A stretch of DNA of 32,241 bases. Origin: an uncultured Robiginitomaculum sp. GTDB taxonomy: Bacteria; Pseudomonadota; Alphaproteobacteria; Caulobacterales; Maricaulaceae. Positions 24,680 through 32,241 of the stretch are shown in pieces. The stretch's first letter is position 1; each line of letters opens with the position of its first letter. Below the pieces are notes generated by a model. The model searched no databases, was not told the DNA's origin, and was given only the letters and a program-made list of their open reading frames with translations. Where the stretch lies: positions 1 through 32,241 of the forward strand of contig CALLVD010000046.1 of NCBI GenBank assembly GCA_938010385.1, written 5' to 3'. The position numbers and the translations under genes were made by a program.

Positions 24680-25621
24680 TCAGAGCAGGGCGCCGTCTTT
24701 GGCGCTAATCATCGGCGGCAAATCGGACTCATCCAAACCATAGGCCCGAATGCCAATCTCATGCTGCCGGGACAGGAAGTCCATCGGAACCACATTGCGA
24801 TTATTGGCCCATGGATAATCCATGTAATCGCCAATGCCCTCAATCATTGAAAAAATCCACCCGATAAGCACAACAAGCGGGATTGCATAATATCCGGAGT
24901 TCTCATTCGCCGGCAGGGACAGGGACAAAAGGATAACCAGCAGCCAGACAAATAAGTCTGTAAAGTAAGTGTAATGCGTCGGAAACGGCGTGTTTTTTAG
25001 CCCGTTAGCCTGAGCGTGCAGGCGGGCAATGTCGCGCTGTACGGCGATATATTCAAACACTTCAGCTTCGTAAAGCTGTCCTTCGGCGACGACTTTTCGA
25101 AAATCGCGGCTTTGCGTATACATGATTTTCAGGGACGGGTTTTTCGCCGTTTTCAAATCTGTAATCTCTTCTTTTGACAGCAGGTCTTCAACCGTGTCGA
25201 AATCAAGCGGCGTCAAATCTTTTAACTGGCGATTGAGTATCCACAAAAACGCAAGGCTGCGCCGGATCATGCGCGGCATAATTTCCGCCGCGACTTTGGA
25301 ATCTTTGCCCGTGTGGTGATTGACATAGCGCTCATTTACGCGCGCCAAAAGCAGCGACATGTTTCGCGTTGCCGAGCCCAGCTCCCCGAATATTGCCCGT
25401 CCCTGAAACCAGCGGTCATAGGCAGAATTGGTCCGAAAGCCCAAAAAGATTGAAATGGCTGTACCCAAAATTAAAGGCGTCGTCATGCCGATTGTAAATT
25501 GGTCCAGTTCAAACCAAACAAGGGGAACAACAATCAACGCAGACAATATCGTCATTTTTAAAATGCGCTTCCAAATAATCGGAATTAAGCGCCGAAATTT
25601 GATGTGTTTTTCGACCACCAT
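24680..25621 (-). CDS. Bestrophin family ion channel protein
   Basis: A 313-aa membrane protein of the bestrophin/UPF0187 family, which in bacteria forms pentameric ion channels. The hallmark FRTNSAYDRWFQGRAIFGEL is at about 62-81, after two hydrophobic segments (about 24-60); further hydrophobic segments lie near 220-262. The ATG is three bases after the phosphodiesterase stop, with GGGAGAG in the end of that gene as its ribosome site, so the two are co-transcribed. The stop is one base from the convergent cyclase stop. Ion selectivity cannot be inferred. Confidence 0.9.
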   Translation of the reverse strand: MVVEKHIKFRRLIPIIWKRILKMTILSALIVVPLVWFELDQFTIGMTTPLILGTAISIFLGFRTNSAYDRWFQGRAIFGELGSATRNMSLLLARVNERYVNHHTGKDSKVAAEIMPRMIRRSLAFLWILNRQLKDLTPLDFDTVEDLLSKEEITDLKTAKNPSLKIMYTQSRDFRKVVAEGQLYEAEVFEYIAVQRDIARLHAQANGLKNTPFPTHYTYFTDLFVWLLVILLSLSLPANENSGYYAIPLVVLIGWIFSMIEGIGDYMDYPWANNRNVVPMDFLSRQHEIGIRAYGLDESDLPPMISAKDGALL

Positions 25622-25624
25622 AGC

Positions 25625-26497
25625 TTAATGCTCTCCCATGATTTTCGGATTTTGTCCGCCGGCGTCTGTCGTCAGATGCACAACGGAGGAATGTTTTTCA
25701 TCAAACCGGGCGATGACGCGCCCTTCGGGACTTGTTCCTGTATGGGTGGTTAATGTTTCCCCGTCCCAGTAATGCAGGCAATAGCCCGGCAAGTCTTCGG
25801 TCAGCAATATGCGCCCGTCGGGAATGTCGGCGTCGATTTGCGCAAATTCCAATTTAACTTGCGGGGCGACGCTGTTGGCGACGGACACAAGACTTCCGGC
25901 AAAAGGCTGCGTGATCGTGCGGTGAATATGGCCGCTGATGATCTGAATAACATTCGGAAAATCGGAAACCACCTCTGACAATCGGCGCGTCCAATCTGCG
26001 CCGGGCTTGGCGGTCATCCATCCGATATGGGTCACAATCGGCGGGTGATGCAGCGCAATCAGGGTCGGGCGGTCCGGCTGCTCTGACAGGCGGGCCCGCA
26101 GCCAATCGGCGCGGCGCGCGCAAAACGATCCGCCGTGGCGGCCGGGTTTTAAGCTGTCGAGAACGATAATCCGCACAGGATGATCCTCGATTACATATTG
26201 TAAAAACCCGTCATTGAAATTGGCATCGCCGAAGACATCTGCAAAGGCGTCGCGATTGTCATGATTACCCAGCGCAAAATAAGCGGGAATATGCAGCGAT
26301 GTCAGGGCGTCTTTTAATTTTTCATAGGCCCATTGTTCCCCGCTTTCGACCAAATCACCGGTCAAGAGCAGCAAGTCAGGTCCGCGGCGAAAGCTGCGCA
26401 GGCTGTCGAGCACATGATGAAGGCGCTGCATATTTGCGCATCTTTTATCCTGCCCGTCAAAGCCAATATGCAAATCGGTAATCTGCCCGATAATCAT
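25625..26497 (-). CDS. CpdA-like metallophosphoesterase (3',5'-cyclic nucleotide phosphodiesterase family)
   Basis: A 290-aa calcineurin-like phosphoesterase close to CpdA/Icc, which hydrolyses cAMP. The five metal-binding blocks are present in order: DLHIG (Asp8, His10), TGDLVESG, GNHDNR, HHPP and GHIHR. No signal peptide. The start is ATG 26497, giving the usual MIIGQITDLHIG opening; upstream in-frame codons have no family similarity. It is the first gene of an operon with bestrophin and lies near a class III cyclase, which supports cAMP as the substrate but does not prove it. Confidence 0.85.
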   Translation of the reverse strand: MIIGQITDLHIGFDGQDKRCANMQRLHHVLDSLRSFRRGPDLLLLTGDLVESGEQWAYEKLKDALTSLHIPAYFALGNHDNRDAFADVFGDANFNDGFLQYVIEDHPVRIIVLDSLKPGRHGGSFCARRADWLRARLSEQPDRPTLIALHHPPIVTHIGWMTAKPGADWTRRLSEVVSDFPNVIQIISGHIHRTITQPFAGSLVSVANSVAPQVKLEFAQIDADIPDGRILLTEDLPGYCLHYWDGETLTTHTGTSPEGRVIARFDEKHSSVVHLTTDAGGQNPKIMGEH

Positions 26498-26583
26498 AAC
26501 AGTACGCTCATAGAAATTGCCCCGTTTATTAATCTTACCCCGGCGCGCCGGCGTAAGTCCACTGCCTGTTTGCCTGCGACAAA

Positions 26584-26599
26584 GCATAAATTGTTATGC
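26584..26599. promoter_or_regulatory. Palindrome in the cpdA-like/ccmF divergent region
   Basis: GCATAA-ATTG-TTATGC is a perfect 6+6 inverted repeat with a four-base centre. It lies 44 bases before the ccmF start and 87 bases before the phosphodiesterase start on the other strand. A dimeric regulator could bind it. It does not match the FNR/CRP consensus. Confidence 0.35.
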
Positions 26600-26642
26600 G
26601 GGCCGCAACCTGCTAGCAGAGCAGGACGATTAAGGGTCCCTC

Positions 26643-28583
26643 ATGCTGGCAGAATTCGGTCATATCGCGCTCATCATCGCCTTTGGCGTTGCGCTGCTGC
26701 AAAGCGTCTTGCCCCTGCTGGGCGCGGCGCGTCGTGACAGCCGTTTAATGGCCTTTGGCGACAGGGCCGCCGTTTTGCAATTTATTTTAATCGCGGTCTC
26801 TTATGCGGCGCTGACGGCAATATTTATCGGCTCTGATTTCTCCGTCGAATTGGCGGCGCAAAATTCGCATTCCGATAAGCCCATGCTGTACAAAATAACC
26901 GGCGTTTGGGGGAATCACGAAGGCTCCATGATGCTGTGGATTACCATGCTCGCCCTGTTCGGCGCGGCGATGGCGGTGTTTGGCAAGCATTTGCCGGCGA
27001 GCTTGCGCGCGCGGGCCGTGGCTGTGCAGGCCATGATCGGCGCGGGCTTTCTCGGATTTATCCTGCTGACGTCCAACCCGTTTTTGCGCCTTGACCCGGC
27101 GCCGCTCGACGGTCGCGGTTTAAATCCGATATTGCAAGATCCGGGATTGGCGTTTCATCCGCCGTTTTTATATCTGGGCTATGTCGGATTTTCTGTCGCG
27201 TTTTCTTTCTCAGTGGCTGCGCTTTTAGAAGGCCGGGTGGACGCCGTTTGGGCGCGCTGGCTTCGGCCTTGGGTTCTGCTGGCATGGAGCTTTCTGAGCA
27301 TCGGCATCACGCTTGGCTCGGTTTGGGCTTATTACGAGCTGGGCTGGGGCGGCTGGTGGATGTGGGACCCGGTAGAAAATGTGTCCTTCATGCCGTGGCT
27401 TGCCGGCACGGCCTTGCTGCATTCGGTCATGGTGTTGGGCACACGGCACAGCATGGCAAGCTGGACCGTGCTGCTTGGCATTTCGGCCTTCTCACTCAGC
27501 TTGGTCGGCACGTTTGTCGTACGCTCCGGCGTGCTGGTCAGCGTGCACAGCTTCGCCGTCGATCCGGCGCGCGGCGTTGTGATTTTAGGCCTGCTGATGG
27601 CCGCGACCGGCGGCGCGCTGACGCTCTATGCCATGCGCGCGGCAAGCCTGCGCGGGCGCGAACCGGTCAGCGTCATGTCGCGCGAAGGCGGTCTGGCTAT
27701 GAATAATCTGCTGCTGGTTGCGGCGACGGTCACGGTGTTTCTCGGCACGTTCTACCCGCTGTTTATAGACGTGATTTCAAGCGCGCAAATCTCAGTCGGT
27801 AAACCGTATTTCGATTTGACCTTTGCGCCGATTATGTTGCTGCTTATTTTATTTATGGGCGCGGCTCCGCTTCTGGATTGGCAAGGCAAAAACAAAGCGG
27901 GCCTGAAAGCGTTTTTGAAAAAAGCGGGCTTTGTATTTTTGATTGTCGCCGGTCTGACAGCTTTTATCGGAAAATCCGTTCTCGGGGCTTTGGCGATTGG
28001 CATTGCCGCCTATTTGGCGTTTGCGACCTTTGCGGCCATGGCGCGGAAAGTGAAATGGGGCAAAGTTTCCGCTGCGCAAAGCGTTCAGCTTTTGCGCGCG
28101 CAGCCGGCTGCAGCTTACGGGTTTTTCCTGGCGCATATGGGCGTTGCGATTTTTACCGCCGCCGCAACTGTCATGACAGTTTGGGCCAATGAAGATATCC
28201 GCCGGGTTAAAATCGGGGAATCGATTTCCGTCAGCGGATATAGCTTCACGCTTACTGATATGAGTTCAGGCGAGCGCGATAATTACAGCTATCTGTCCGC
28301 CGATATTACGGCCGAGAAAACCGGGCGCAAAACGGTCTTAAAGTCTGAGCGCCGCTTTTATCCGGTGCGCGAAATGCTGACCACCGAGGCGGGATTTCAA
28401 TATAGCGCAGGCGCGACGATATTTGCGGCCATCGGTGACGGGGACCCCGATAAAGGCTTCATTCTGCGCGCCTATTATCATCCGGGTGTGGTCTGGATTT
28501 GGATTGGCGCTTTTATGATGGCGCTCGCCGGTTTTGTCTCTTTGTTTGATAAGCGCCTGCGACGGCAAGGGAGAGATGCATGA
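26643..28583 (+). CDS. ccmF: Cytochrome c heme lyase subunit CcmF
   Basis: A polytopic inner-membrane protein that receives heme from CcmE and attaches it to apocytochrome c together with CcmH and CcmI. The 646-aa length is normal. The periplasmic heme-handling WWD motif GWGGWWMWDPVENVSFMPWL is at about 234-252, and conserved histidines lie in FHPPFLY (His172), at His260 and in SVHSF. About 14 hydrophobic segments run through the protein. ATG 26643 begins the ccmFGHI operon, whose junctions all overlap. ccmE, usually just upstream, is replaced here by the divergent phosphodiesterase. Confidence 0.97.
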   Translation: MLAEFGHIALIIAFGVALLQSVLPLLGAARRDSRLMAFGDRAAVLQFILIAVSYAALTAIFIGSDFSVELAAQNSHSDKPMLYKITGVWGNHEGSMMLWITMLALFGAAMAVFGKHLPASLRARAVAVQAMIGAGFLGFILLTSNPFLRLDPAPLDGRGLNPILQDPGLAFHPPFLYLGYVGFSVAFSFSVAALLEGRVDAVWARWLRPWVLLAWSFLSIGITLGSVWAYYELGWGGWWMWDPVENVSFMPWLAGTALLHSVMVLGTRHSMASWTVLLGISAFSLSLVGTFVVRSGVLVSVHSFAVDPARGVVILGLLMAATGGALTLYAMRAASLRGREPVSVMSREGGLAMNNLLLVAATVTVFLGTFYPLFIDVISSAQISVGKPYFDLTFAPIMLLLILFMGAAPLLDWQGKNKAGLKAFLKKAGFVFLIVAGLTAFIGKSVLGALAIGIAAYLAFATFAAMARKVKWGKVSAAQSVQLLRAQPAAAYGFFLAHMGVAIFTAAATVMTVWANEDIRRVKIGESISVSGYSFTLTDMSSGERDNYSYLSADITAEKTGRKTVLKSERRFYPVREMLTTEAGFQYSAGATIFAAIGDGDPDKGFILRAYYHPGVVWIWIGAFMMALAGFVSLFDKRLRRQGRDA

Positions 28584-29116
28584 AGCCCGCCGCTTTAATT
28601 CCGCTGGCCATTTTTTTAGTGTTAGGCGGTCTGTTCGCTATGGGTCTGACCAAAGACCCTAGCGCGATAAAAACGCAAATGATTGACCGGCCCGTCCCTG
28701 ATTTTATCCTGACAGATTTGCGCGATGAAACCGTAACTTACACTCAAGCTGATTTGCGCGGACAGGTCAGCCTGGTCAATGTGTTCGGCTCTTGGTGTAC
28801 GCCCTGCGCCGTGGAGCATCCGACCATTGTCGATATCGGGCAGCAGGATGTTGTGCGCATAGTCGGCGTAAATTGGCGCGATGAGCGCGCGGCGGGACAG
28901 GCTTGGCTGAACAGGCTCGGCAACCCCTATGACATCGTTTTATTTGATGATCTCAGCTTGCTGGCCATCGGCCTTGGCGTGACGGGCGCGCCCGAGAGTT
29001 TCATTGTCGATGCTTCCGGCACGGTTCGCTATAAACACACGGGAATGGTGACGCCGCAAATTTGGCGCGATACCTTGTTGCCGATTATCAACGATTTAAA
29101 AAAGAGCGCGCCATGA
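28580..29116 (+). CDS. ccmG: Thiol:disulfide interchange protein CcmG/DsbE
   Basis: A membrane-tethered periplasmic thioredoxin that keeps apocytochrome c cysteines reduced for heme attachment. The 178-aa product has an uncleaved N-terminal anchor (about 4-22) and a thioredoxin fold with active site Cys73-Thr-Pro-Cys76 (GSWCTPCAVEHP) and the cis-proline loop GVTGAPESF. The start overlaps the ccmF stop (ATGA), with AAGGGAGAG before it; its stop overlaps ccmH. Confidence 0.95.
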   Translation: MKPAALIPLAIFLVLGGLFAMGLTKDPSAIKTQMIDRPVPDFILTDLRDETVTYTQADLRGQVSLVNVFGSWCTPCAVEHPTIVDIGQQDVVRIVGVNWRDERAAGQAWLNRLGNPYDIVLFDDLSLLAIGLGVTGAPESFIVDASGTVRYKHTGMVTPQIWRDTLLPIINDLKKSAP

Positions 29117-29556
29117 GGTTTCTTGTCATCGCTTGTTTTTTGCTTTTCTCATCTGTCGCCGCGCTCGCGCAGTCCGGCAGCAATGAGACAGAAATGCGCG
29201 CGCGAGAGGTCGGGCGGTCTTTGCGCTGCGTGGTCTGCCAAAATCAATCTATCGATGAATCCGATGCGCCTCTCGCCGCCGATATGCGCCGCTTAGTGCG
29301 CAAGCAAATCGACAGCGGGATGAGTAATGAAGAGGTCATAGATTTCATGCGCGCGCAATATGGCGATTACGTGCTTTTAAAACCGCCCGTGCAGGGCAAT
29401 ACGCTCGTGCTTTGGCTCGTGCCGGCCGGTTTGGTTTTATTGGCTATGGGCTGGCTTGTCATCAATTCACGGCGCAGGATTGCCCCGGACGTGCCGGAGC
29501 TTTCAGCGGCAGAAGCCGAGCGGGTAAAGTCAGCCTTGGAGACGGACGCGTCATGA
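29113..29556 (+). CDS. ccmH: Cytochrome c maturation protein CcmH
   Basis: A periplasmic thiol oxidoreductase of the heme-lyase complex. The 147-aa product has a signal peptide (cut near ALA-Q, residue 19), the redox motif LRCVVCQNQS with Cys39 and Cys42, the three-helix bundle, and a C-terminal membrane helix (about 100-121) followed by a short tail. The start is ATG 29113, overlapping ccmG by four bases; the longer in-frame start at 29062 lies within ccmG. Confidence 0.95.
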   Translation: MRFLVIACFLLFSSVAALAQSGSNETEMRAREVGRSLRCVVCQNQSIDESDAPLAADMRRLVRKQIDSGMSNEEVIDFMRAQYGDYVLLKPPVQGNTLVLWLVPAGLVLLAMGWLVINSRRRIAPDVPELSAAEAERVKSALETDAS

Positions 29557-30374
29557 TTTGGATAATCTTAGCCGCCTTGGTCATAGCTTCGGGATTTTAT
29601 CTTTGCGCGCCTCTGCGGGGCCGCGCCGGGCGCATTAATCGCGCGCCGGAGCTTAAGACTTACGCAGACGAAATTGCTGCAATGGACAAGGCTGACCCGT
29701 CCGAGGCTTTGGCGGCGCGCCGGATTCAACTTCAACGCAGGGTGCTTGAAATTACGCAGGCTCATGAGGCCGGCGATACAGACGGCAGTCGGTACAAATT
29801 AGGGATAGCCGCGATATTCGCCGGTCTTTTGGTTTTTACTGCCGGTCTTTACGCGCATTTGGGACGCCCTGACCTCACCAATAAGCAAAGCGCCGTGTCG
29901 TCGTCCGCGCAAACGCCGCCGAGCCAAGAAGAGCTCGCTGCGCAAATGCAGGCCTTGCTCGAAAAGGAGCCTGAAAACGCTACGGGGTGGACGCTATATG
30001 CGCGGTTGCTGATGAGTATGGGGCGTTTGGACGAAGGACTGGCGGCCTATGAGAAATCGGTTGCGCTTGCCCCGACCCCGGAACTGCAATCAGAGTATGA
30101 CAGCGCCGCCGCCTTCGTTGCCCAAGCTCGCGCTGCGCAAAACATGCCGGCGGAAGATCGCATGGCGATGATTGGCGGCATGGTCGACAGCCTCGCGGCA
30201 AGGCTGGCAGAGGCGCCGGATAATCCCGAAGGATGGGTCAGGCTGCTGACATCACGCCGGGTTTTAGGGCAAACAGAGCAATTGGCGGCAGACATTGAAA
30301 CGGTCCGCACGACATATAAAGACCGTCCGCAAATCGCGGCGCAAATTTTCGAGCAAAGCCAAGCGTTAAAGTAA
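29553..30374 (+). CDS. ccmI: Cytochrome c-type biogenesis protein CcmI
   Basis: The apocytochrome c chaperone of the heme-lyase complex. The 273-aa product has an N-terminal membrane helix (1-20), a cytoplasmic loop with a heptad-like pattern, a second membrane helix (about 86-108) and a periplasmic domain with TPR-like repeats (ATGWTLYARLLMSMGRLDEG; PEGWVRLLTSRRVLGQTEQL). ATG 29553 overlaps the ccmH stop in ATGA; an upstream in-frame extension to 29412 is only a frame within ccmH. The last nine bases overlap the convergent glutamate-synthase-like gene. Also called cycH. Confidence 0.93.
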   Translation: MIWIILAALVIASGFYLCAPLRGRAGRINRAPELKTYADEIAAMDKADPSEALAARRIQLQRRVLEITQAHEAGDTDGSRYKLGIAAIFAGLLVFTAGLYAHLGRPDLTNKQSAVSSSAQTPPSQEELAAQMQALLEKEPENATGWTLYARLLMSMGRLDEGLAAYEKSVALAPTPELQSEYDSAAAFVAQARAAQNMPAEDRMAMIGGMVDSLAARLAEAPDNPEGWVRLLTSRRVLGQTEQLAADIETVRTTYKDRPQIAAQIFEQSQALK

Positions 30375-31883
30375 GGCCTCTTTCCAAACTTTGGAAAACG
30401 GCTCTGAATGGCCGTCCTGCTGCACAATCAAAACATGATTGCGGGTCAGATCACGCGGATGATCCGCGCCGCAGCTATGGGCAATCATCTCAACTTCTTT
30501 GACCATGTTTTTGCAATAATTCATCACGCGCACAGATTTATTTTCCGGGTTAAGGCCGCGCTGTAAACGTTTGTCATGAGTCGTAATGCCGGTCGGGCAG
30601 GTATTTTCATTACACTTAAGGGCTTGAATACAGCCCAGCGCAAACATGAAACCGCGTCCCGCATTGGCAAAATCAGCGCCAGCGCAAAAGGCCCAAGCGA
30701 CGTCGGCGGGCGTAATTAATTTTCCGGAGGCGATTATTTTAATCCGCTCGCGCAGGCCTTCTTTGCGCAGTAAATCATCAATGAGCGGCAAACCTTCGCG
30801 CACGGTCAGGCCGACATTATCGATCAAGGGCATAGGCGCGGCGCCGGTGCCGCCGTCGCCGCCGTCGACCGTGATGAAGTCCGGTGCGGAGGCTTCGCCC
30901 CGTTTTTTAATCTCAGCAATCAAATCTTCAATCGGGCGCATATCGCCGACAACGAATTTAATGCCGGTCGGCCGGCCGGAGGTTTCGCGGGTCAGATGTA
31001 TCAGGTCTAAAAGCTCTTCCGGCGAGCCGGCGTCAACGTGTCGGTTAGGGGAAATGGCGGCCTGACCTTCGGGAATACCGCGAATTTCCGCGATTTCCTT
31101 ATTCACCTTGCCGGCCGGCAGTATCCCGCCCTTGCCCGGCTTGGCACCTTGGGAGAGCTTAATCTCAATCATTTTGATTTGCGGGTTCTCACAAAGCTTT
31201 GCCAGCTTTTGCGTGTTAAGCGTAGCATCGTCATTGCGCACGCCAAACTTGGCTGTGCCCATTTGAAAAACAATATCGCAGCCGCCTTCCAAGTGAAACG
31301 GTGACAGGCCGCCTTCGCCGGTATTGAGCCAGCATCCGGCCAAACCGGCCCCGTGGGACAAAGCGCGAATGGCAGGCTCCGACAGTGAGCCGTAGCTCAT
31401 GGCTGATATGTTGAAAAAACTGTAGGGCGCATAGGGGTGTTTGGTATCAGGGCCAATAGTAACGGGGTCAGGCTTTTCCCACTCGCCGTCAAGTTTGGGA
31501 AATAAGCCGTTTGCAAAAATCGCTGTGCCGGGGGCCAAGCGCTTGGTCGAACCGAACGGAACAGTTTCGCTGCCCTCATGGGTCGCGTCATTGACCCATT
31601 CGCGTTCGGCGCGGTTAAAAGGCATTTCCTCTCGGTCCATCGCAAAGAAATATTGGCGAAAAAATTCGCCCAGCTTGGAAAATAATCCGCGAAACCGGCC
31701 GATGACGGGATAGTTGCGGCGCACAGAGTCCTTTGTCTGCGTAATATCGATAAAGAAAAAGACGACAGCTACGGCCATCACCGCGCCGATTATAAACAAA
31801 AACAGCGATCCCAGAATATTCAGACCGCGAATAGCCGTCCCGGTGAGCATTTCCATCATGTCGCCGCTGTCCATCAAACGCAT
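30366..31883 (-). CDS. FMN-binding glutamate synthase family protein, membrane-anchored
   Basis: A 505-aa protein carrying the FMN/iron-sulfur domain of glutamate synthase (GltB domain 2) without the glutaminase or beta-helix domains. A membrane helix lies at about 22-46. The flavin-barrel motif VDGGDGGTGAAP is at 339-350, and three cysteines (418, 424, 429 in CIQALKCNENTCPTG) match the 3Fe-4S pattern of true glutamate synthases. ATG 31883 follows AAAGGAGACAA; a start eight codons earlier lacks a site. It stands alone, with no gltD beside it. The real reaction of stand-alone members is not settled, so glutamate synthesis should not be assumed. Confidence 0.88.
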   Translation of the reverse strand: MRLMDSGDMMEMLTGTAIRGLNILGSLFLFIIGAVMAVAVVFFFIDITQTKDSVRRNYPVIGRFRGLFSKLGEFFRQYFFAMDREEMPFNRAEREWVNDATHEGSETVPFGSTKRLAPGTAIFANGLFPKLDGEWEKPDPVTIGPDTKHPYAPYSFFNISAMSYGSLSEPAIRALSHGAGLAGCWLNTGEGGLSPFHLEGGCDIVFQMGTAKFGVRNDDATLNTQKLAKLCENPQIKMIEIKLSQGAKPGKGGILPAGKVNKEIAEIRGIPEGQAAISPNRHVDAGSPEELLDLIHLTRETSGRPTGIKFVVGDMRPIEDLIAEIKKRGEASAPDFITVDGGDGGTGAAPMPLIDNVGLTVREGLPLIDDLLRKEGLRERIKIIASGKLITPADVAWAFCAGADFANAGRGFMFALGCIQALKCNENTCPTGITTHDKRLQRGLNPENKSVRVMNYCKNMVKEVEMIAHSCGADHPRDLTRNHVLIVQQDGHSEPFSKVWKEALL

Positions 31884-31993
31884 ATTTGTCTCCTTTATTC
31901 GCTTCATCTTATGGGCAAAGCCGGGCGGGGTTGCAAGCGGCGGTAATATGCTAAAAACTGCACAAGAGACGTTAGTGATTCCGAAAGCCCGCG

Positions 31994-32241
31994 ATGAAAT
32001 GGATATTCAGATCAATTTTTCTGATACTCGGCCTGTTTATTCTGGCCGGCGTGTTCGGCGCGACGCGTCCGTCCGAAGTCGGCACAGAGCAGCTTAAGGT
32101 TATCGATGCTGCGCCTGAGGACATATTTCCTTACTTCAACAATCTCGAAACCCATGTTTACTGGTCACCCTGGCTGACCGGTGATGCGGATATCGACATT
32201 GTTTACGGCGGTCCGCCAAACGGGCGCGGGCAAACCATGGC
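31994..32241 (+). CDS. SRPBCC (polyketide cyclase-like) family protein, partial
   Basis: The frame is open to the window edge, giving 82 residues with no stop. It starts MKWIFRSIFLILG, an N-terminal membrane helix (about 5-23), followed by LKVIDAAPEDIFPYFNNLET and WSPW. The alternation of VIxAxPEDIFPYFxNLE and WSPW is typical of SRPBCC/START-fold proteins with a membrane tether. Function is unknown. The ribosome site is weak (CGAAAG). It diverges from the glutamate-synthase-like gene across 110 bases. The C-terminal half is outside the window. Confidence 0.7.
   Translation, partial: MKWIFRSIFLILGLFILAGVFGATRPSEVGTEQLKVIDAAPEDIFPYFNNLETHVYWSPWLTGDADIDIVYGGPPNGRGQTM

Overview
The window looks like chromosomal DNA of an alphaproteobacterium, most likely a stalked or dimorphic marine lineage near Caulobacterales/Hyphomonadaceae/Maricaulales. 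The evidence is the gene set: an SpmX-type polarity protein, a DUF1489 protein (a family I associate with Alphaproteobacteria), a SPOR-tailed D,D-carboxypeptidase near clpS-clpA, glutathione-dependent formaldehyde oxidation, and the form of the 23S/5S rRNA ends. G+C looks moderate, roughly mid-50s percent by eye. I see no prophage, insertion sequence or CRISPR array. The lineage is an inference from gene content, not a database match.

Layout. 1-700: 3' end of an rRNA operon (23S tail, spacer, 5S, strong terminator). 827-4067: two small AT-richer lipoprotein genes, then a large DUF885 lipoprotein. 4273-4394: an initiator tRNA-fMet on the minus strand, ending in a two-way terminator. 4474-5670 (-): a secreted GH10 xylanase. 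5791-9187 (+): a tight C1 operon (class III alcohol dehydrogenase, PurU, S-formylglutathione hydrolase, MobA). 9171-12736 (-): a translationally coupled four-gene catabolic operon (iron alcohol dehydrogenase, 4HBT thioesterase, crotonase, FAD monooxygenase). 12898-17089 (+): MgtE, SpmX, a JmjC/cupin-like protein and DUF1489. 17173-19277 (-): PanC and a D-Ala-D-Ala carboxypeptidase. 19424-22314 (+): an unannotated-looking 30-residue membrane peptide, then ClpS and ClpA. 22426-26497: a CHASE2 adenylate cyclase (+) facing a bestrophin and a CpdA-like phosphodiesterase (-). 26643-30374 (+): ccmFGHI for cytochrome c maturation. 30366-31883 (-): a membrane-anchored glutamate-synthase-like flavoprotein. 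31994-end (+): the start of an SRPBCC protein.

How the parts fit. The C1 operon routes formaldehyde, and formyl groups held on folate, to formate; MobA would support molybdenum enzymes such as formate dehydrogenase, although none is in the window. SpmX, a candidate sigma-54 promoter in front of it, and CtrA-like TTAA motifs nearby suggest part of a Caulobacter-style cell-cycle programme. The cyclase and phosphodiesterase could form a cyclic-nucleotide make-and-break pair.

Most of the window is ordinary core genome. The best candidates for something less described are the spmX locus with its degenerate lysozyme site and sigma-54-like promoter, the 30-residue membrane peptide with its phased TTAA motifs, the lipoprotein pair after the rRNA operon, and the uncharacterised catabolic operon.
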